Assembly: GCA_028715725.1 (NCBI GenBank)
Contig: JAQURG010000021.1
Span: forward strand, 1-56,212
Length of the DNA: 56,212 nt
Reading direction: 5' to 3'
Source of the DNA: Methylococcales bacterium
GTDB lineage: Bacteria; Pseudomonadota; Gammaproteobacteria; Methylococcales; Methylomonadaceae
How positions within the stretch are numbered: position 1 is the first letter of the stretch; every line of letters begins with the position of its first letter. Below the pieces are notes generated by a model. It saw only the letters and a program-made list of their open reading frames with translations, was not told the DNA's origin and did not search any database. Below, piece by piece: positions 42,596 through 52,513 of the stretch. Both the position numbers and the translations under genes were made by a program.

Positions 42596-45274
42596 ATGAA
42601 TAACAGCCTAATTTCAGAGATTACCGGACAGAGTGACATTGATCCGACAGAAACTAAAGAATGGATTGAGTCGCTCCAGGCGGTATTAGAACAGGATGGC
42701 AGCGAACGCGCGCACTTTCTGATTGAACAGCTGGTTGCTGTGACCCGGCACTCTGGGTTTGATATTCCTTTTAGCGCCAACACAGCCTATCTCAATACCA
42801 TCCCTGTTTCCCGTCAAGCCCAGTTTCCGGGTGATGCGACAATAGAGCAAAAAATCCGTTCTTATGTGCGCTGGAATGCCATGATGATGGTGCTCAGGGC
42901 TAATAAGCATACTAATGTCGGCGGGCACATCGCCAGTTTTGCTTCCGCTGCGACTCTTTACGATGTCGGTTATAACCATTTTTGGCATGCACCTTCAGAT
43001 CAGCATGATGGTGATTTGATATTCACGCAAGGCCATTTGACGCCGGGCGATTATGCGCGTGCTTTTTTACACGGCAGGCTGACTCAAGAGCAGATGGATA
43101 ACTTTCGCCAGGAAGTTAATGGCAATGGTTTGCCCTCTTATCCACACCCGTGGTTGATGCAGGATTTCTGGCAGTTCCCGACAGTTTCAATGGGACTAGG
43201 CCCGATTATGGCGATTTATCAGGCGCGTTTTATGCGTTATCTGCAAGATCGCGGATTTGCTGATACTTCAGGCCGTAAGGTATGGAGCTTTATCGGCGAC
43301 GGTGAAACCGATGAGCCCGAGTCTCTTGGTGCTATTGGCTTGGCCGGCAGGGAAAAGCTGGATAATCTTATTTTTGTCATCAACTGCAATTTGCAGCGCC
43401 TGGACGGCCCGGTACGTGGCAACGGCAAAATCATCCAGGAACTGGAAAGTGAATTTCGCGGGGCCGGCTGGAATGTTATTAAGCTGGTTTGGGGGCAGCG
43501 CTGGGATGCCTTATTGGCTCGTGATAAGAAAGGCTTGCTGGCGGCGCGCATGATGGCATGTGTTGATGGCGATTATCAAACCTTTAAAGCTAAAGACGGC
43601 GCTTATGTACGCGAACATTTCTTTAATACGCCGGAACTAAAAGCGATGGTCGCCGACTGGTCAGATCGTGATATCTGGGAGCTGAACAGGGGCGGCCATG
43701 ATCCAGCCAAAACCTATGCCGCGTTTCATGCGGCTGTCAATCATAAAGGACAACCTACCGTTATTCTGGCTAAAACCATTAAAGGTTATGGTATGGGGGC
43801 TTCAGGAGAAGCGCAGAATATTTCCCATCAGCAGAAAAAAATGAGTGAAATCTCACTGACCCATTTCCGGGATCGCTATGATTTACCGATAACTGATGAG
43901 GAATTGCAAAATCTGCCTTATCTGACTTTTGCGGAAGGCTCGAAAGAACTTGCCTATATGCAGCAGCGTCGTGCTGAGCTGGGCGGACATTTGCCCTCCA
44001 GAAGAACAAAGTCATACGCACTGGATGTACCTGTTTTAAACGATTTTAAAGCCTTGCTGGAAGCCAGCCCTGAAGGCAGGGAAACTTCCACTACGATGGC
44101 GTTTGTGCGGTTACTTAACATCCTTGTTAAAGACAAAAATATCGGCAAACGAATCGTCCCGATTGTGCCTGATGAATCAAGAACTTTCGGCATGGAAGGC
44201 ATGTTCAGGCAGTTGGGCATCTGGTCGCAGCTCGGGCAATTGTATACTCCGCAAGATGCCGATCAATTGATGTTTTATAAAGAAGACAAACATGGCCAGG
44301 TGTTGCAGGAAGGCATCAATGAAGCCGGTGGATTGTGTGATTGGATAGCGGCAGGTACGGCTTATTCAACCCATAATGTGCCGATGATTCCGTTTTTTAT
44401 TTATTATTCCATGTTTGGTTTTCAGCGTGTCGGGGATTTAATCTGGGCCGCCGCCGATCAACGCACCCGTGGCTTTTTGATGGGCGGCACTGCGGGAAGA
44501 ACAACGCTGAACGGCGAAGGGCTTCAGCACGAAGATGGCCACAGTCATTTAATAGCGGCCACAGTGCCGAATTGCATTCCCTATGATCCTACCTATAACT
44601 ATGAGCTGGCGGTGATCATTCAAGACGGTTTACGTCGCATGTACGTCGAACAGGAAGACATTTTTTATTACATCACCCTGATGAATGAAAATTATAACCA
44701 TCCGGCTATGCCGAAAGGGATAGAGCTGGATATCCTGAAAGGCATGTACAGCTTCCGCCAGAGCGCCAGGAGCAAAGCGCCGAGAGTACAGTTATTGGGC
44801 TCTGGAACTATTTTCCGTGAAGTCGAATTTGCTGCTGAATTGTTGCGCAGTGACTGGGGCGTAGAAGCGGATTTATGGAGCTGCCCCAGCTTTACTGTAT
44901 TGGCCCGGGATGGCCAGTTCTGTGAACGGTGGAATCGGTTGCATCCAACAGAACCTGCAAGACACTCCCATGTTGCCAATTGCCTTGGTAATGCCGCAGG
45001 TCCTGTCATTGCCGCGACTGATTATACCCGCGCCTTTGCTGAACAGATTCGCGGCTTTATTGCTGCACCTTATACCGTATTAGGCACCGATGGTTTTGGC
45101 CGTTCTGATACTCGTAGCAACTTGCGGGGATTTTTTGAAGTGGACCGCTACCATGTCACTATTGCCGCGCTGAAGAGTTTGGCGGACCTGGGTCAACTTG
45201 AACCTGCTAAAGTAGAGGTGGCCATTGCTAAATACGGCATAGCTGCGGATGCAAAAGCCCCCTGGCTCATTTAA
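42596..45274 (+). CDS. aceE: pyruvate dehydrogenase E1 component (homodimeric)
   Basis: This 892-aa E1 of the homodimeric type (E. coli AceE is 887) has motifs NVGGHIASFASAATLYDVG, the thiamine-diphosphate GDGETDEPESLGAIGLAGR and NCNLQRLDGPVRGNGKIIQE. FHGGTAGRTTLNGEG-type and LGTDGFGRSDTRSNLR motifs also match. It decarboxylates pyruvate and acetylates the E2 lipoyl arm. AGGA seven bases before ATG 42596 decides the start; an in-frame codon at 42560 is less likely. The E2 gene follows after 13 bp. Confidence 0.95.
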   Translation: MNNSLISEITGQSDIDPTETKEWIESLQAVLEQDGSERAHFLIEQLVAVTRHSGFDIPFSANTAYLNTIPVSRQAQFPGDATIEQKIRSYVRWNAMMMVLRANKHTNVGGHIASFASAATLYDVGYNHFWHAPSDQHDGDLIFTQGHLTPGDYARAFLHGRLTQEQMDNFRQEVNGNGLPSYPHPWLMQDFWQFPTVSMGLGPIMAIYQARFMRYLQDRGFADTSGRKVWSFIGDGETDEPESLGAIGLAGREKLDNLIFVINCNLQRLDGPVRGNGKIIQELESEFRGAGWNVIKLVWGQRWDALLARDKKGLLAARMMACVDGDYQTFKAKDGAYVREHFFNTPELKAMVADWSDRDIWELNRGGHDPAKTYAAFHAAVNHKGQPTVILAKTIKGYGMGASGEAQNISHQQKKMSEISLTHFRDRYDLPITDEELQNLPYLTFAEGSKELAYMQQRRAELGGHLPSRRTKSYALDVPVLNDFKALLEASPEGRETSTTMAFVRLLNILVKDKNIGKRIVPIVPDESRTFGMEGMFRQLGIWSQLGQLYTPQDADQLMFYKEDKHGQVLQEGINEAGGLCDWIAAGTAYSTHNVPMIPFFIYYSMFGFQRVGDLIWAAADQRTRGFLMGGTAGRTTLNGEGLQHEDGHSHLIAATVPNCIPYDPTYNYELAVIIQDGLRRMYVEQEDIFYYITLMNENYNHPAMPKGIELDILKGMYSFRQSARSKAPRVQLLGSGTIFREVEFAAELLRSDWGVEADLWSCPSFTVLARDGQFCERWNRLHPTEPARHSHVANCLGNAAGPVIAATDYTRAFAEQIRGFIAAPYTVLGTDGFGRSDTRSNLRGFFEVDRYHVTIAALKSLADLGQLEPAKVEVAIAKYGIAADAKAPWLI

Positions 45275-45287
45275 CGGAAGAATACCC

Positions 45288-46598
45288 ATGACTGTTTTAA
45301 TTGAAATTAAAGTTCCCGATGTAGGTAATGTTGCTGATATCGACGTCGTTGAAGTGTTGATTCAGCCTGGTGATGTGGTCGCACTGGAGCAAACTGTCGC
45401 TACTCTTGAAACGGACAAAGCCAGTATGGATTTGCCGTCCAGCGCGGCGGGTACTGTACAGCAGGTGTATATAAAACCCGGTGATAAGGTATCACAAGGC
45501 TCGCTGATTGCGACGGTCCTGGCGGGCGGCGAGCAGCAGACAGGCACTAAAGAACCGGTCCAGCAAGTCGCTATTCCGGAAGCTGCTCCGGTCGAAACAC
45601 CTGCCGTTGATAAAGTATCGGAACCTGTCAGTCAGCCGGCAAAACCGGCACCCGAACCTGTGGCAGTAGAAACAAAACAAGGCACGGATTCTACGGCTCA
45701 AAAAGCTCATGCATCACCTTCTGTTCGCCTTTTTGCCCGTGAGTTGGGCGTTGATGTCAGCAGAATAAAAACAGGCAGCGGTCGCAAGGGGCGCATCTTA
45801 AAAGACGATGTTAAAAACTTTGTCAAAAATGTAATGACTGAAGGGGTCGCTGCGACTGGAGCCGGTATTCCGAGCATACCTGCAGTTGATTTCTCGCCAT
45901 TTGGCGAGACAGAAGTCCAGAAACTCAGCAAGATTAAACGCCTTACCGGTCAAAACCTGAGTCGTGTCTGGCTGAATTTGCCTTTGGTGACCTACCATGA
46001 AGAAGCTGATATAACCGACCTGGAAGCTTTCCGCACATCCCTGAATGCAGAAAAAACAAATGGCGAGTTAAAAATCACCGGACTGATGTTTGTTATTAAA
46101 GCGCTGGTTGCCGCCATGCAGCAGTTCCCGAATTTTAATGCTTCCTTATCTGCCGACGGCGAAAACCTGATTCTGAAAAAGTACTTCAATATCGGTATTG
46201 CCGTAGATACGCCTAATGGTTTAGTCGTGCCTGTCCTGCGTAATGTCAACAACAAAAGCATCAATGAATTGACTGCTGAACTGGCGGAGAAAAGTGAGAA
46301 AGCCCGTTTGGGCAAATTAATGCCGGCTGACATGCAGGGCGGTTGTATGACAATCTCCAGCCTTGGCGGTATTGGCGGTACGGCGTTTACGCCGATAGTC
46401 AACGCACCGGAAGTCGCCATACTGGGCGTTACTCGCGCAAGAATGCAGCCTGTCTGGAACGGCAAGGAATTCGAGCCGCGCCTGATGTTGCCGCTTGATT
46501 TGACCTACGACCACCGGGTTATAGACGGCGCAGAAGGCGCCCGTTTTATGGCCGCCGTCAAGCAATACTTGAGTGATATTCGCCGTTTGTTACTTTAA
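45288..46598 (+). CDS. aceF: dihydrolipoamide acetyltransferase (PDH E2), single lipoyl domain
   Basis: This 436-aa protein has one lipoyl domain (residues 1-80, TDKASMD with lipoylated Lys44), an Ala/Pro/Glu-rich linker (about 85-150) and a subunit-binding domain (SPSVRLFARELGVDVSRI, about 155-190). The acetyltransferase core ends with DHRVIDGAEGARF (His409). E. coli AceF has three lipoyl domains. It passes acetyl groups to CoA. ATG 45288 is preceded by GGAAG; upstream in-frame codons overlap aceE. Confidence 0.93.
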   Translation: MTVLIEIKVPDVGNVADIDVVEVLIQPGDVVALEQTVATLETDKASMDLPSSAAGTVQQVYIKPGDKVSQGSLIATVLAGGEQQTGTKEPVQQVAIPEAAPVETPAVDKVSEPVSQPAKPAPEPVAVETKQGTDSTAQKAHASPSVRLFARELGVDVSRIKTGSGRKGRILKDDVKNFVKNVMTEGVAATGAGIPSIPAVDFSPFGETEVQKLSKIKRLTGQNLSRVWLNLPLVTYHEEADITDLEAFRTSLNAEKTNGELKITGLMFVIKALVAAMQQFPNFNASLSADGENLILKKYFNIGIAVDTPNGLVVPVLRNVNNKSINELTAELAEKSEKARLGKLMPADMQGGCMTISSLGGIGGTAFTPIVNAPEVAILGVTRARMQPVWNGKEFEPRLMLPLDLTYDHRVIDGAEGARFMAAVKQYLSDIRRLLL

Positions 46599-46613
46599 TT
46601 GGAAATAATAAAG

Positions 46614-48029
46614 ATGAATGAAGCAGTTTTACACGCAGAATTATTAGTTCTAGGCGGCGGGCCAGGCGGTTACAGCGCAGCGTTTCGTGCGGCCGATCTG
46701 GGTAAACAGGTCGTCTTGGTTGAACGCTATCCGGTGCTGGGCGGTGTTTGCCTTAACGTCGGCTGTATTCCGTCTAAAGCTTTGCTGCATGCCGCGCAAA
46801 TAATTCATGAAGTGGATGAATTCGAACAACACGGAGTCAGTTACGGCAAGCCGACGCTGGATATGAATAAAATCAGAGCCTGGAAAGAAAGCATTACCAA
46901 AACCTTGAATGAAGGACTTGCGGGACTGGTAAAGCAGCGGAAGGTAAACCTGATCCAGGGCGCAGGCAAATTCACTTCACCTGATACAGTGGCCGTGCAA
47001 ACAGAAGCGGGCATAACCACTATCCGCTTTGATCAGGCTATTATTGCAGCAGGCTCACGTCCCACTACAATACCGATTTTTCCTCACGATGATCCGCGTT
47101 TACTGGACTCAACCGATGCGCTGGAATTAAAAGAAATCCCTAAAAAGCTGTTAATCGTCGGCGGCGGCATTATCGGTTTGGAAATGGCCACTGTTTATCA
47201 TGCTTTCGGGTCAGAAATCAGTGTGGTTGAATTGATGGATCAGGTTATTCCCGGCTGCGATAAAGATCTGGTGACTCCATTATTCAGACGCATTAAAAAG
47301 CAGTATAAAAATATATGGCTGGAAACCCGCGTGACGTCAATTGAATCGCACGATGAAGGCCTGAAAGTCTTTTTTGACGGTAAAGAAGCCCCCGAATCGG
47401 AAATATATGATGCGGTTCTGGTGGCTGTCGGCCGAAAACCTAACGGCAAATTAATCGGCGCCGACCTGGCCGGAATTAATGTCGATGAACAGGGTTTTAT
47501 TACTGTTGATAAGCAGCAACGCACTAATCTTGAACATATCTTCGCCATTGGGGACATTGCGGGCAATCCTATGCTCGCCCACAAAGCCGTACATGAAGGT
47601 AAAGTGGCAGCCGAAGTTGCAGCTGGTCTGAAAGCCGGATTCGATGCCTTGACTATCCCTTCTGTTGCCTATACCGACCCTGAAGTCGCCTGGATGGGAC
47701 TGACCGAAAATCAGGCGAAACAACAAGGCATGGAATATGACAAAGCTGTTTTTCCCTGGGCAGCCAGTGGAAGATCTTTAAGCTTGGGGCGCAAGGAAGG
47801 TTTAACCAAGATACTTTGTGAAAAAGAAACGGGCAGACTTTTGGGTGCCGGTATGGTTGGACCCAATGCCGGTGAATTAATTGCCGAAGCTGTGCTGGCC
47901 TTGGAAATGGGTGCCGATGCGGAAGATATCAGTTTGTCTATACATCCACATCCGACTTTATCAGAAACGTTTGGTTTTGCCGCTGAAATGATTACCGGCA
48001 CGATTACCGATCTTTATATAAAAAAATAA
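46614..48029 (+). CDS. lpd: dihydrolipoamide dehydrogenase (E3)
   Basis: This 471-aa flavoprotein has FAD motif GGGPGGYSAAFRAADLG, redox-active disulphide CLNVGCIPSK, NAD motif VGGGIIGLEMATVYHAFGS and C-terminal HPHPTLSE with the catalytic His-Glu pair. It reoxidises the lipoyl arm of E2. There is no extra N-terminal lipoyl domain. The start is ATG 46614, just after the aceF stop, giving an aceE-aceF-lpd operon. There are no usable terminator features directly behind it. Confidence 0.95.
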   Translation: MNEAVLHAELLVLGGGPGGYSAAFRAADLGKQVVLVERYPVLGGVCLNVGCIPSKALLHAAQIIHEVDEFEQHGVSYGKPTLDMNKIRAWKESITKTLNEGLAGLVKQRKVNLIQGAGKFTSPDTVAVQTEAGITTIRFDQAIIAAGSRPTTIPIFPHDDPRLLDSTDALELKEIPKKLLIVGGGIIGLEMATVYHAFGSEISVVELMDQVIPGCDKDLVTPLFRRIKKQYKNIWLETRVTSIESHDEGLKVFFDGKEAPESEIYDAVLVAVGRKPNGKLIGADLAGINVDEQGFITVDKQQRTNLEHIFAIGDIAGNPMLAHKAVHEGKVAAEVAAGLKAGFDALTIPSVAYTDPEVAWMGLTENQAKQQGMEYDKAVFPWAASGRSLSLGRKEGLTKILCEKETGRLLGAGMVGPNAGELIAEAVLALEMGADAEDISLSIHPHPTLSETFGFAAEMITGTITDLYIKK

Positions 48030-48109
48030 TATCTGAAGGTTTAGGAAACAAGTCTTAAGTTTTTAGATCTGGAACATCATCACTCTATGTGGAGCTAACG
48101 GACACCCGG

Positions 48110-50713
48110 ATGAAAAGAAAGATAGCCATTCTCGCTGTACTCGTCTTACTCGTAATTATTAACTTCAGCATTTGGAGTTATATAAACAACCCGCTGCAAT
48201 TGCAGCCGTGGACCAAAACCACGATGGGAGTTACTTATGACCCCATGCGCAAGCAGGATACGCAAACGGGCAATACCTATCCCAGTGAAGCGGAAATGGA
48301 TAGCGATCTGGCCCTGCTTGAAAATAAAGTTCATGCCGTTCGAACTTACAGTGTACTAAAAGGCCAGCATAAGATTCCTGAACTTGCCGCCAAACATAAT
48401 CTGAATACCACAGTTGGTGCGTGGATTGATGGTAATCTGGAAAAGAATCGCCAGGAAATCGAAACGCTTATTGAGGTCGGTCGCCAGAACAATCCTAAAA
48501 TTGTCCGGCTTATGGTGGGAAACGAAGTATTATTACGTGATGATATTCCTAAAGAAGCCTTGATTGAGTATATTCGCGAAGTGAAAAAACGCAGCTGGCG
48601 TCCGGTGAGTACCTCTGAAACATGGGATGTCTGGCTAAAAAATCCTGACCTTGTTGCCGAAGTCGACTTCATAGCGGTGCATATTTTGCCTTATTGGGAA
48701 GGTATTGCCGCCGACGATGCAGTCGATTATGTTTTCGACCGTTTTCATGCCGTACAGCAGGCCTATCCAAAAAAGCCCATCATTATTACCGAAGTCGGCT
48801 GGCCTTCAGATGGTCAGCCGTTTAAGCATGCGACAGCATCTATATCCAACCAGGCAACATTCCTGCGTGAATTCCTGAATCGGGCCGACGCTGAAAAAAT
48901 AAATTACTATATTGTTGAAGCCTTTGATCAGCCCTGGAAAAAGTCTATAGAAGGCTCGGCGGGCGCTTATTGGGGTATCTTTAATGCCGACCGGCTACCT
49001 AAATATCCGATGGAAGGCGATGTTCTGACGATGCCCGGATGGAAAAACTGGGCTGCCGGCGCGGCTGTTTTCAGCATGGTGTTAATGGGTTTATTTTTAT
49101 TTACCCGCAGCACATTAAAACTGCCTGGAGTATTGTTTTTTGGCTTGATTGCCAATCTTGCGGCTTCGGTCATTTTTTGGTCTGCATCCATAGGAGCCCA
49201 GCAATACCAAACTAAACTGAGTATTTTGTTCTGGGGCCTTATGTTGCTGATGCAGGTCCTGGCGGTTGTTATCCTGTTAATAGAAAGCCTGGAAATTGCA
49301 GAAGTGATCTGGCATCGAAAGACGGCGAGATCATTTAAGCCGCTGACTCCTTCCGCTGATTTTAAATATCCCAAAGTTTCGCTTCACTTACCTATCCATA
49401 ACGAACCGCCAATGATGGTACGCAAGACTTTACAAGCTCTGGCGAAAGTGGATTATCCGAATATTGAAGTTTTGGTCATGGACAATAACACCAAAGATCC
49501 GGCGGTCTGGGAGCCCGTGCGCGATGATTGTGAACGGCTTGGACCGATGTTCCGGTTCTTCCATCTGGAAAACTGGCCGGGCTTCAAAGCCGGGGCGATC
49601 AATCATGCGCTTGAACAGACTGCCAGCGATGCGGAAATTATTGCGGTTATTGACAGCGATTATGTTTTATCGTCGGACTGGCTCAAATGCATGGTGCCTT
49701 ATTTCGATAATGAAAATGTCGGCTTTGTACAGTCGCCGCAGGATTATCGGGATCGCGATCAAAGCTGTTTTAAATCCTTTTGTTATTGGGAATATGCCGG
49801 CTTTTTTAATATCGGTATGGTGCAGCGCAACGAATATAACGCCATTATTCAGCATGGCACAATGACGATGATTAGAAAGTCTGCTTTACTGGAAGTCGGC
49901 AAGTGGGCCGAATGGTGTATTTGCGAGGATAGCGAATTGGGCTTGCGGTTATATGAAGCAGGTTATGACTCGGTTTATGTCAAGGATTCATTCGGCCGCG
50001 GGTTGATGCCTGACACGATGTCAGGTTATATGACGCAACGTTTCCGTTGGGTTTATGGCGCGATGCAGATTATTAAAGGGCATTGGCGCAGCTTCCTGCC
50101 TACAAAGAAATCACCGCTGACAGCGGCTCAGCGTTATTATTTTATTGCCGGCTGGCTGCCCTGGTTTTCCGATGCGCTCGCGTTGTTGTTTGCCACCGCA
50201 AGTTTGATTTTGACAGGAATTATATTGACCGATCCGCTACATAGCGAACTGCCTGCGAATGTCTTTTTATTGCCAACGGTGGGCCTGTTCAGTTTTAAAA
50301 TTCTGCGCGGTTTATGGCTTTATCAGGCGCGGGTTCCATGTTCGATCTGGCAGTCAATAGGCGCGGCGCTGACAGGATTATCATTAACGCACACTGTTGC
50401 CAGAGGTACGGTTCAGGGTTTGTTTACCTCGGGTAAACCTTTCATGCGTACGCCCAAATATGAAAGACAGGGACCTTTATTTACCGGATTAATGACGATC
50501 AGACAGGAATTATTCTTGCTGATACTGTTAGGTGCAGGTATTGCGGCAATGAGTTCTATAGATCACTTTGATAATTTAAGCGGTAGATTATGGATAGCTG
50601 TACTGTCGGTACAAGCCGTTCCCTATATAGCGGCTTTGATTACACTAATAATCAGTATCGCGCCGAATTACGGCAGAAAATCAAAACTTCTGGCTGAAGA
50701 GCTGGATGAATAA
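48110..50713 (+). CDS. membrane glucan synthase: GH17-like domain fused to GT2
   Basis: This 867-aa protein has an N-terminal TM helix and a GH17-like domain (about 45-300) with acid/base Glu139 (VGNEV) and nucleophile Glu228 (ITEVGWPSDG). TM helices follow at about 305-405, then a GT2 domain (about 420-660) with DSD (515-517), ED (606-607) and QRFRW. C-terminal TM helices complete it. The layout matches NdvB-type proteins that make periplasmic beta-glucans, with the GH17 part trimming or transglycosylating chains. It lies 80 bp after lpd; a metabolic link is not evident. GTG 48089 is an alternative start. Confidence 0.85.
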   Translation: MKRKIAILAVLVLLVIINFSIWSYINNPLQLQPWTKTTMGVTYDPMRKQDTQTGNTYPSEAEMDSDLALLENKVHAVRTYSVLKGQHKIPELAAKHNLNTTVGAWIDGNLEKNRQEIETLIEVGRQNNPKIVRLMVGNEVLLRDDIPKEALIEYIREVKKRSWRPVSTSETWDVWLKNPDLVAEVDFIAVHILPYWEGIAADDAVDYVFDRFHAVQQAYPKKPIIITEVGWPSDGQPFKHATASISNQATFLREFLNRADAEKINYYIVEAFDQPWKKSIEGSAGAYWGIFNADRLPKYPMEGDVLTMPGWKNWAAGAAVFSMVLMGLFLFTRSTLKLPGVLFFGLIANLAASVIFWSASIGAQQYQTKLSILFWGLMLLMQVLAVVILLIESLEIAEVIWHRKTARSFKPLTPSADFKYPKVSLHLPIHNEPPMMVRKTLQALAKVDYPNIEVLVMDNNTKDPAVWEPVRDDCERLGPMFRFFHLENWPGFKAGAINHALEQTASDAEIIAVIDSDYVLSSDWLKCMVPYFDNENVGFVQSPQDYRDRDQSCFKSFCYWEYAGFFNIGMVQRNEYNAIIQHGTMTMIRKSALLEVGKWAEWCICEDSELGLRLYEAGYDSVYVKDSFGRGLMPDTMSGYMTQRFRWVYGAMQIIKGHWRSFLPTKKSPLTAAQRYYFIAGWLPWFSDALALLFATASLILTGIILTDPLHSELPANVFLLPTVGLFSFKILRGLWLYQARVPCSIWQSIGAALTGLSLTHTVARGTVQGLFTSGKPFMRTPKYERQGPLFTGLMTIRQELFLLILLGAGIAAMSSIDHFDNLSGRLWIAVLSVQAVPYIAALITLIISIAPNYGRKSKLLAEELDE

Positions 50714-50898
50714 TCTTGCCGCTGTCAATTTTATTTCTGATAGCTAACTAGCTGTTTCGGCAGTGGCCTAAGTCAGGCCCCTGCTGATGTCCTTATGATC
50801 GAAGCAAAACAGATTGTGCGCGAAACCGGAAGCCAGGGCGTCCGGTTCCCGGCAGATCATGCTTATTACCTGTATCCCCCTTTTAACAGGAAAATTCA

Positions 50899-52425
50899 AT
50901 GACCCTCATTCGCCAAGACGACTTTATTCAAAGTATTGCTGACGCTCTGCAATACATATCTTATTATCATCCGCTGGATTTTATTCAGGCCTTAAATGCA
51001 GCTTATCAAAAAGAGCAAAGCCCGGCTGCCAGGGATGCAATGGCGCAAATATTGATCAATTCCCGGATGTGCGCTGAAGGGCATCGGCCGATATGCCAGG
51101 ATACGGGCATTGTCACCGTCTTCTTGAAAATTGGTATGGATGTGCAATGGAAGGCCGATATCAGCGTTATCGATATGGTCAATGAAGGGGTTCGACGCGC
51201 CTACAGTCATCCCGACAATATTTTGCGTGCTTCGATATTGAAGGATACGGCCGGAAAGCGAATTAATACCGGGGATAATACGCCGGCTGTCGTTCATATG
51301 GAAGTCGTTCCGGGCAATATCGTCGAAGTTGATATTGCGGCCAAAGGCGGAGGGTCTGAAGCCAAAGCAAAATTTGCCATGCTCAACCCATCGGACAGCA
51401 TTGTCGACTGGATTCTAAAAGCCGTGCCGACTATGGGCGCGGGCTGGTGTCCTCCAGGCATATTAGGGATAGGAATAGGCGGCACAGCGGAAAAAGCCAT
51501 GCTGCTTGCCAAGCAAGCCTGTATGGAGTCTGTTGATATTCAGGAATTAATCGCACGCGGTGCTGATAATGCGCTGGAAGCATTACGCCTGGAACTGTAT
51601 GACAAAGTGAATGCTTTGGGTATCGGCGCACAAGGCTTGGGCGGATTGACAACAGTATTGGATATTAAAATCAGGGATTATCCGACTCATGCCGCCAATA
51701 AACCGGTTGCCATAATTCCGAACTGCGCCGCCACCCGGCATACTCATTTTATTCTGGATGGTTCAGGTGTTGCCGAATTCAAGCCGCCCCGTCTGGAAGA
51801 CTGGCCAAGCGTTACCTGGGATGCAGGCGCTACTGCACGCAGAGTCAACCTGGATACGGTGACAGCCGTGGAAGTGACGACCTGGAAACCGGGCGAAACC
51901 CTGCTGCTGAGCGGCACCTTGCTGACTGGCCGTGATGCGGCGCACAAACGCATGGTAGACCTGTTTGAACGCGGCGAGCCATTGCCTGGCAATATCGATT
52001 TCACCAATAAATTTATCTATTACGTAGGTCCGGTCGATCCGGTTCATGATGAAGTAGTGGGGCCGGCAGGACCGACTACCGCCACACGCATGGATAAGTT
52101 TACCGAAGCCATGCTGGCCAATACCGGCCTGCTGGGCATGATTGGCAAGGCTGAGCGTGGGCAGGAAGCGATTGCCGCCATCAAGAAACATCAGGCCGTC
52201 TATTTAATGGCGGTAGGCGGCGCTGCCTATCTGGTATCAAAGGCCATACTCAAATCCCGCATAGTCGCTTTTGACGATCTCGGCATGGAGGCTATACATG
52301 AATTTGTTATTGAGAACATGCCTGTTACCGTTGCCGTGGATGCTCAGGGCCAATCCATACATCAGATAGCGCCAAAAATCTGGCAGAAAAAAATCGGCAG
52401 GATTCCGGTTGTTGATGCTGTGTAG
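50899..52425 (+). CDS. class I (iron-sulfur) fumarate hydratase
   Basis: This 508-aa protein has the alpha part (about 10-285; ICQDTGIVTVFLKIG, GWCPPGILGIGIGGTAEKAML, PNCAATRHTHF) and beta part (about 310-505; LLSGTLLTGRDAAHKRM, YYVGPVDPVHDEVVGPAGPT). Both are fused as in E. coli FumA/FumB. The three conserved cysteines in these motifs would hold a 4Fe-4S cluster. It interconverts fumarate and malate. AGGA eight bases before the ATG supports the start. It is oxygen-sensitive in known family members. Confidence 0.92.
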   Translation: MTLIRQDDFIQSIADALQYISYYHPLDFIQALNAAYQKEQSPAARDAMAQILINSRMCAEGHRPICQDTGIVTVFLKIGMDVQWKADISVIDMVNEGVRRAYSHPDNILRASILKDTAGKRINTGDNTPAVVHMEVVPGNIVEVDIAAKGGGSEAKAKFAMLNPSDSIVDWILKAVPTMGAGWCPPGILGIGIGGTAEKAMLLAKQACMESVDIQELIARGADNALEALRLELYDKVNALGIGAQGLGGLTTVLDIKIRDYPTHAANKPVAIIPNCAATRHTHFILDGSGVAEFKPPRLEDWPSVTWDAGATARRVNLDTVTAVEVTTWKPGETLLLSGTLLTGRDAAHKRMVDLFERGEPLPGNIDFTNKFIYYVGPVDPVHDEVVGPAGPTTATRMDKFTEAMLANTGLLGMIGKAERGQEAIAAIKKHQAVYLMAVGGAAYLVSKAILKSRIVAFDDLGMEAIHEFVIENMPVTVAVDAQGQSIHQIAPKIWQKKIGRIPVVDAV

Positions 52426-52449
52426 ATTATTTTTAATCCCGGATACAGC

Positions 52450-52477
52450 CTTGAAAAAAAATCATACGTCCCCACAT
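52450..52477 (+). promoter_or_regulatory. sigma-32-type heat-shock promoter of htpG
   Basis: CTTGAAA (52450-52456) and CCCCACAT (52470-52477), 13 bp apart, match the sigma-32 consensus CTTGAAA / CCCCATNT closely. Transcription would begin near 52484, 30 bases before the htpG GTG. The position, spacing and identity of the gene all fit. Confidence 0.75.
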
Positions 52478-52513
52478 AGTCGACATTCACATTAACTATT
52501 TAGGAAAAGTATC

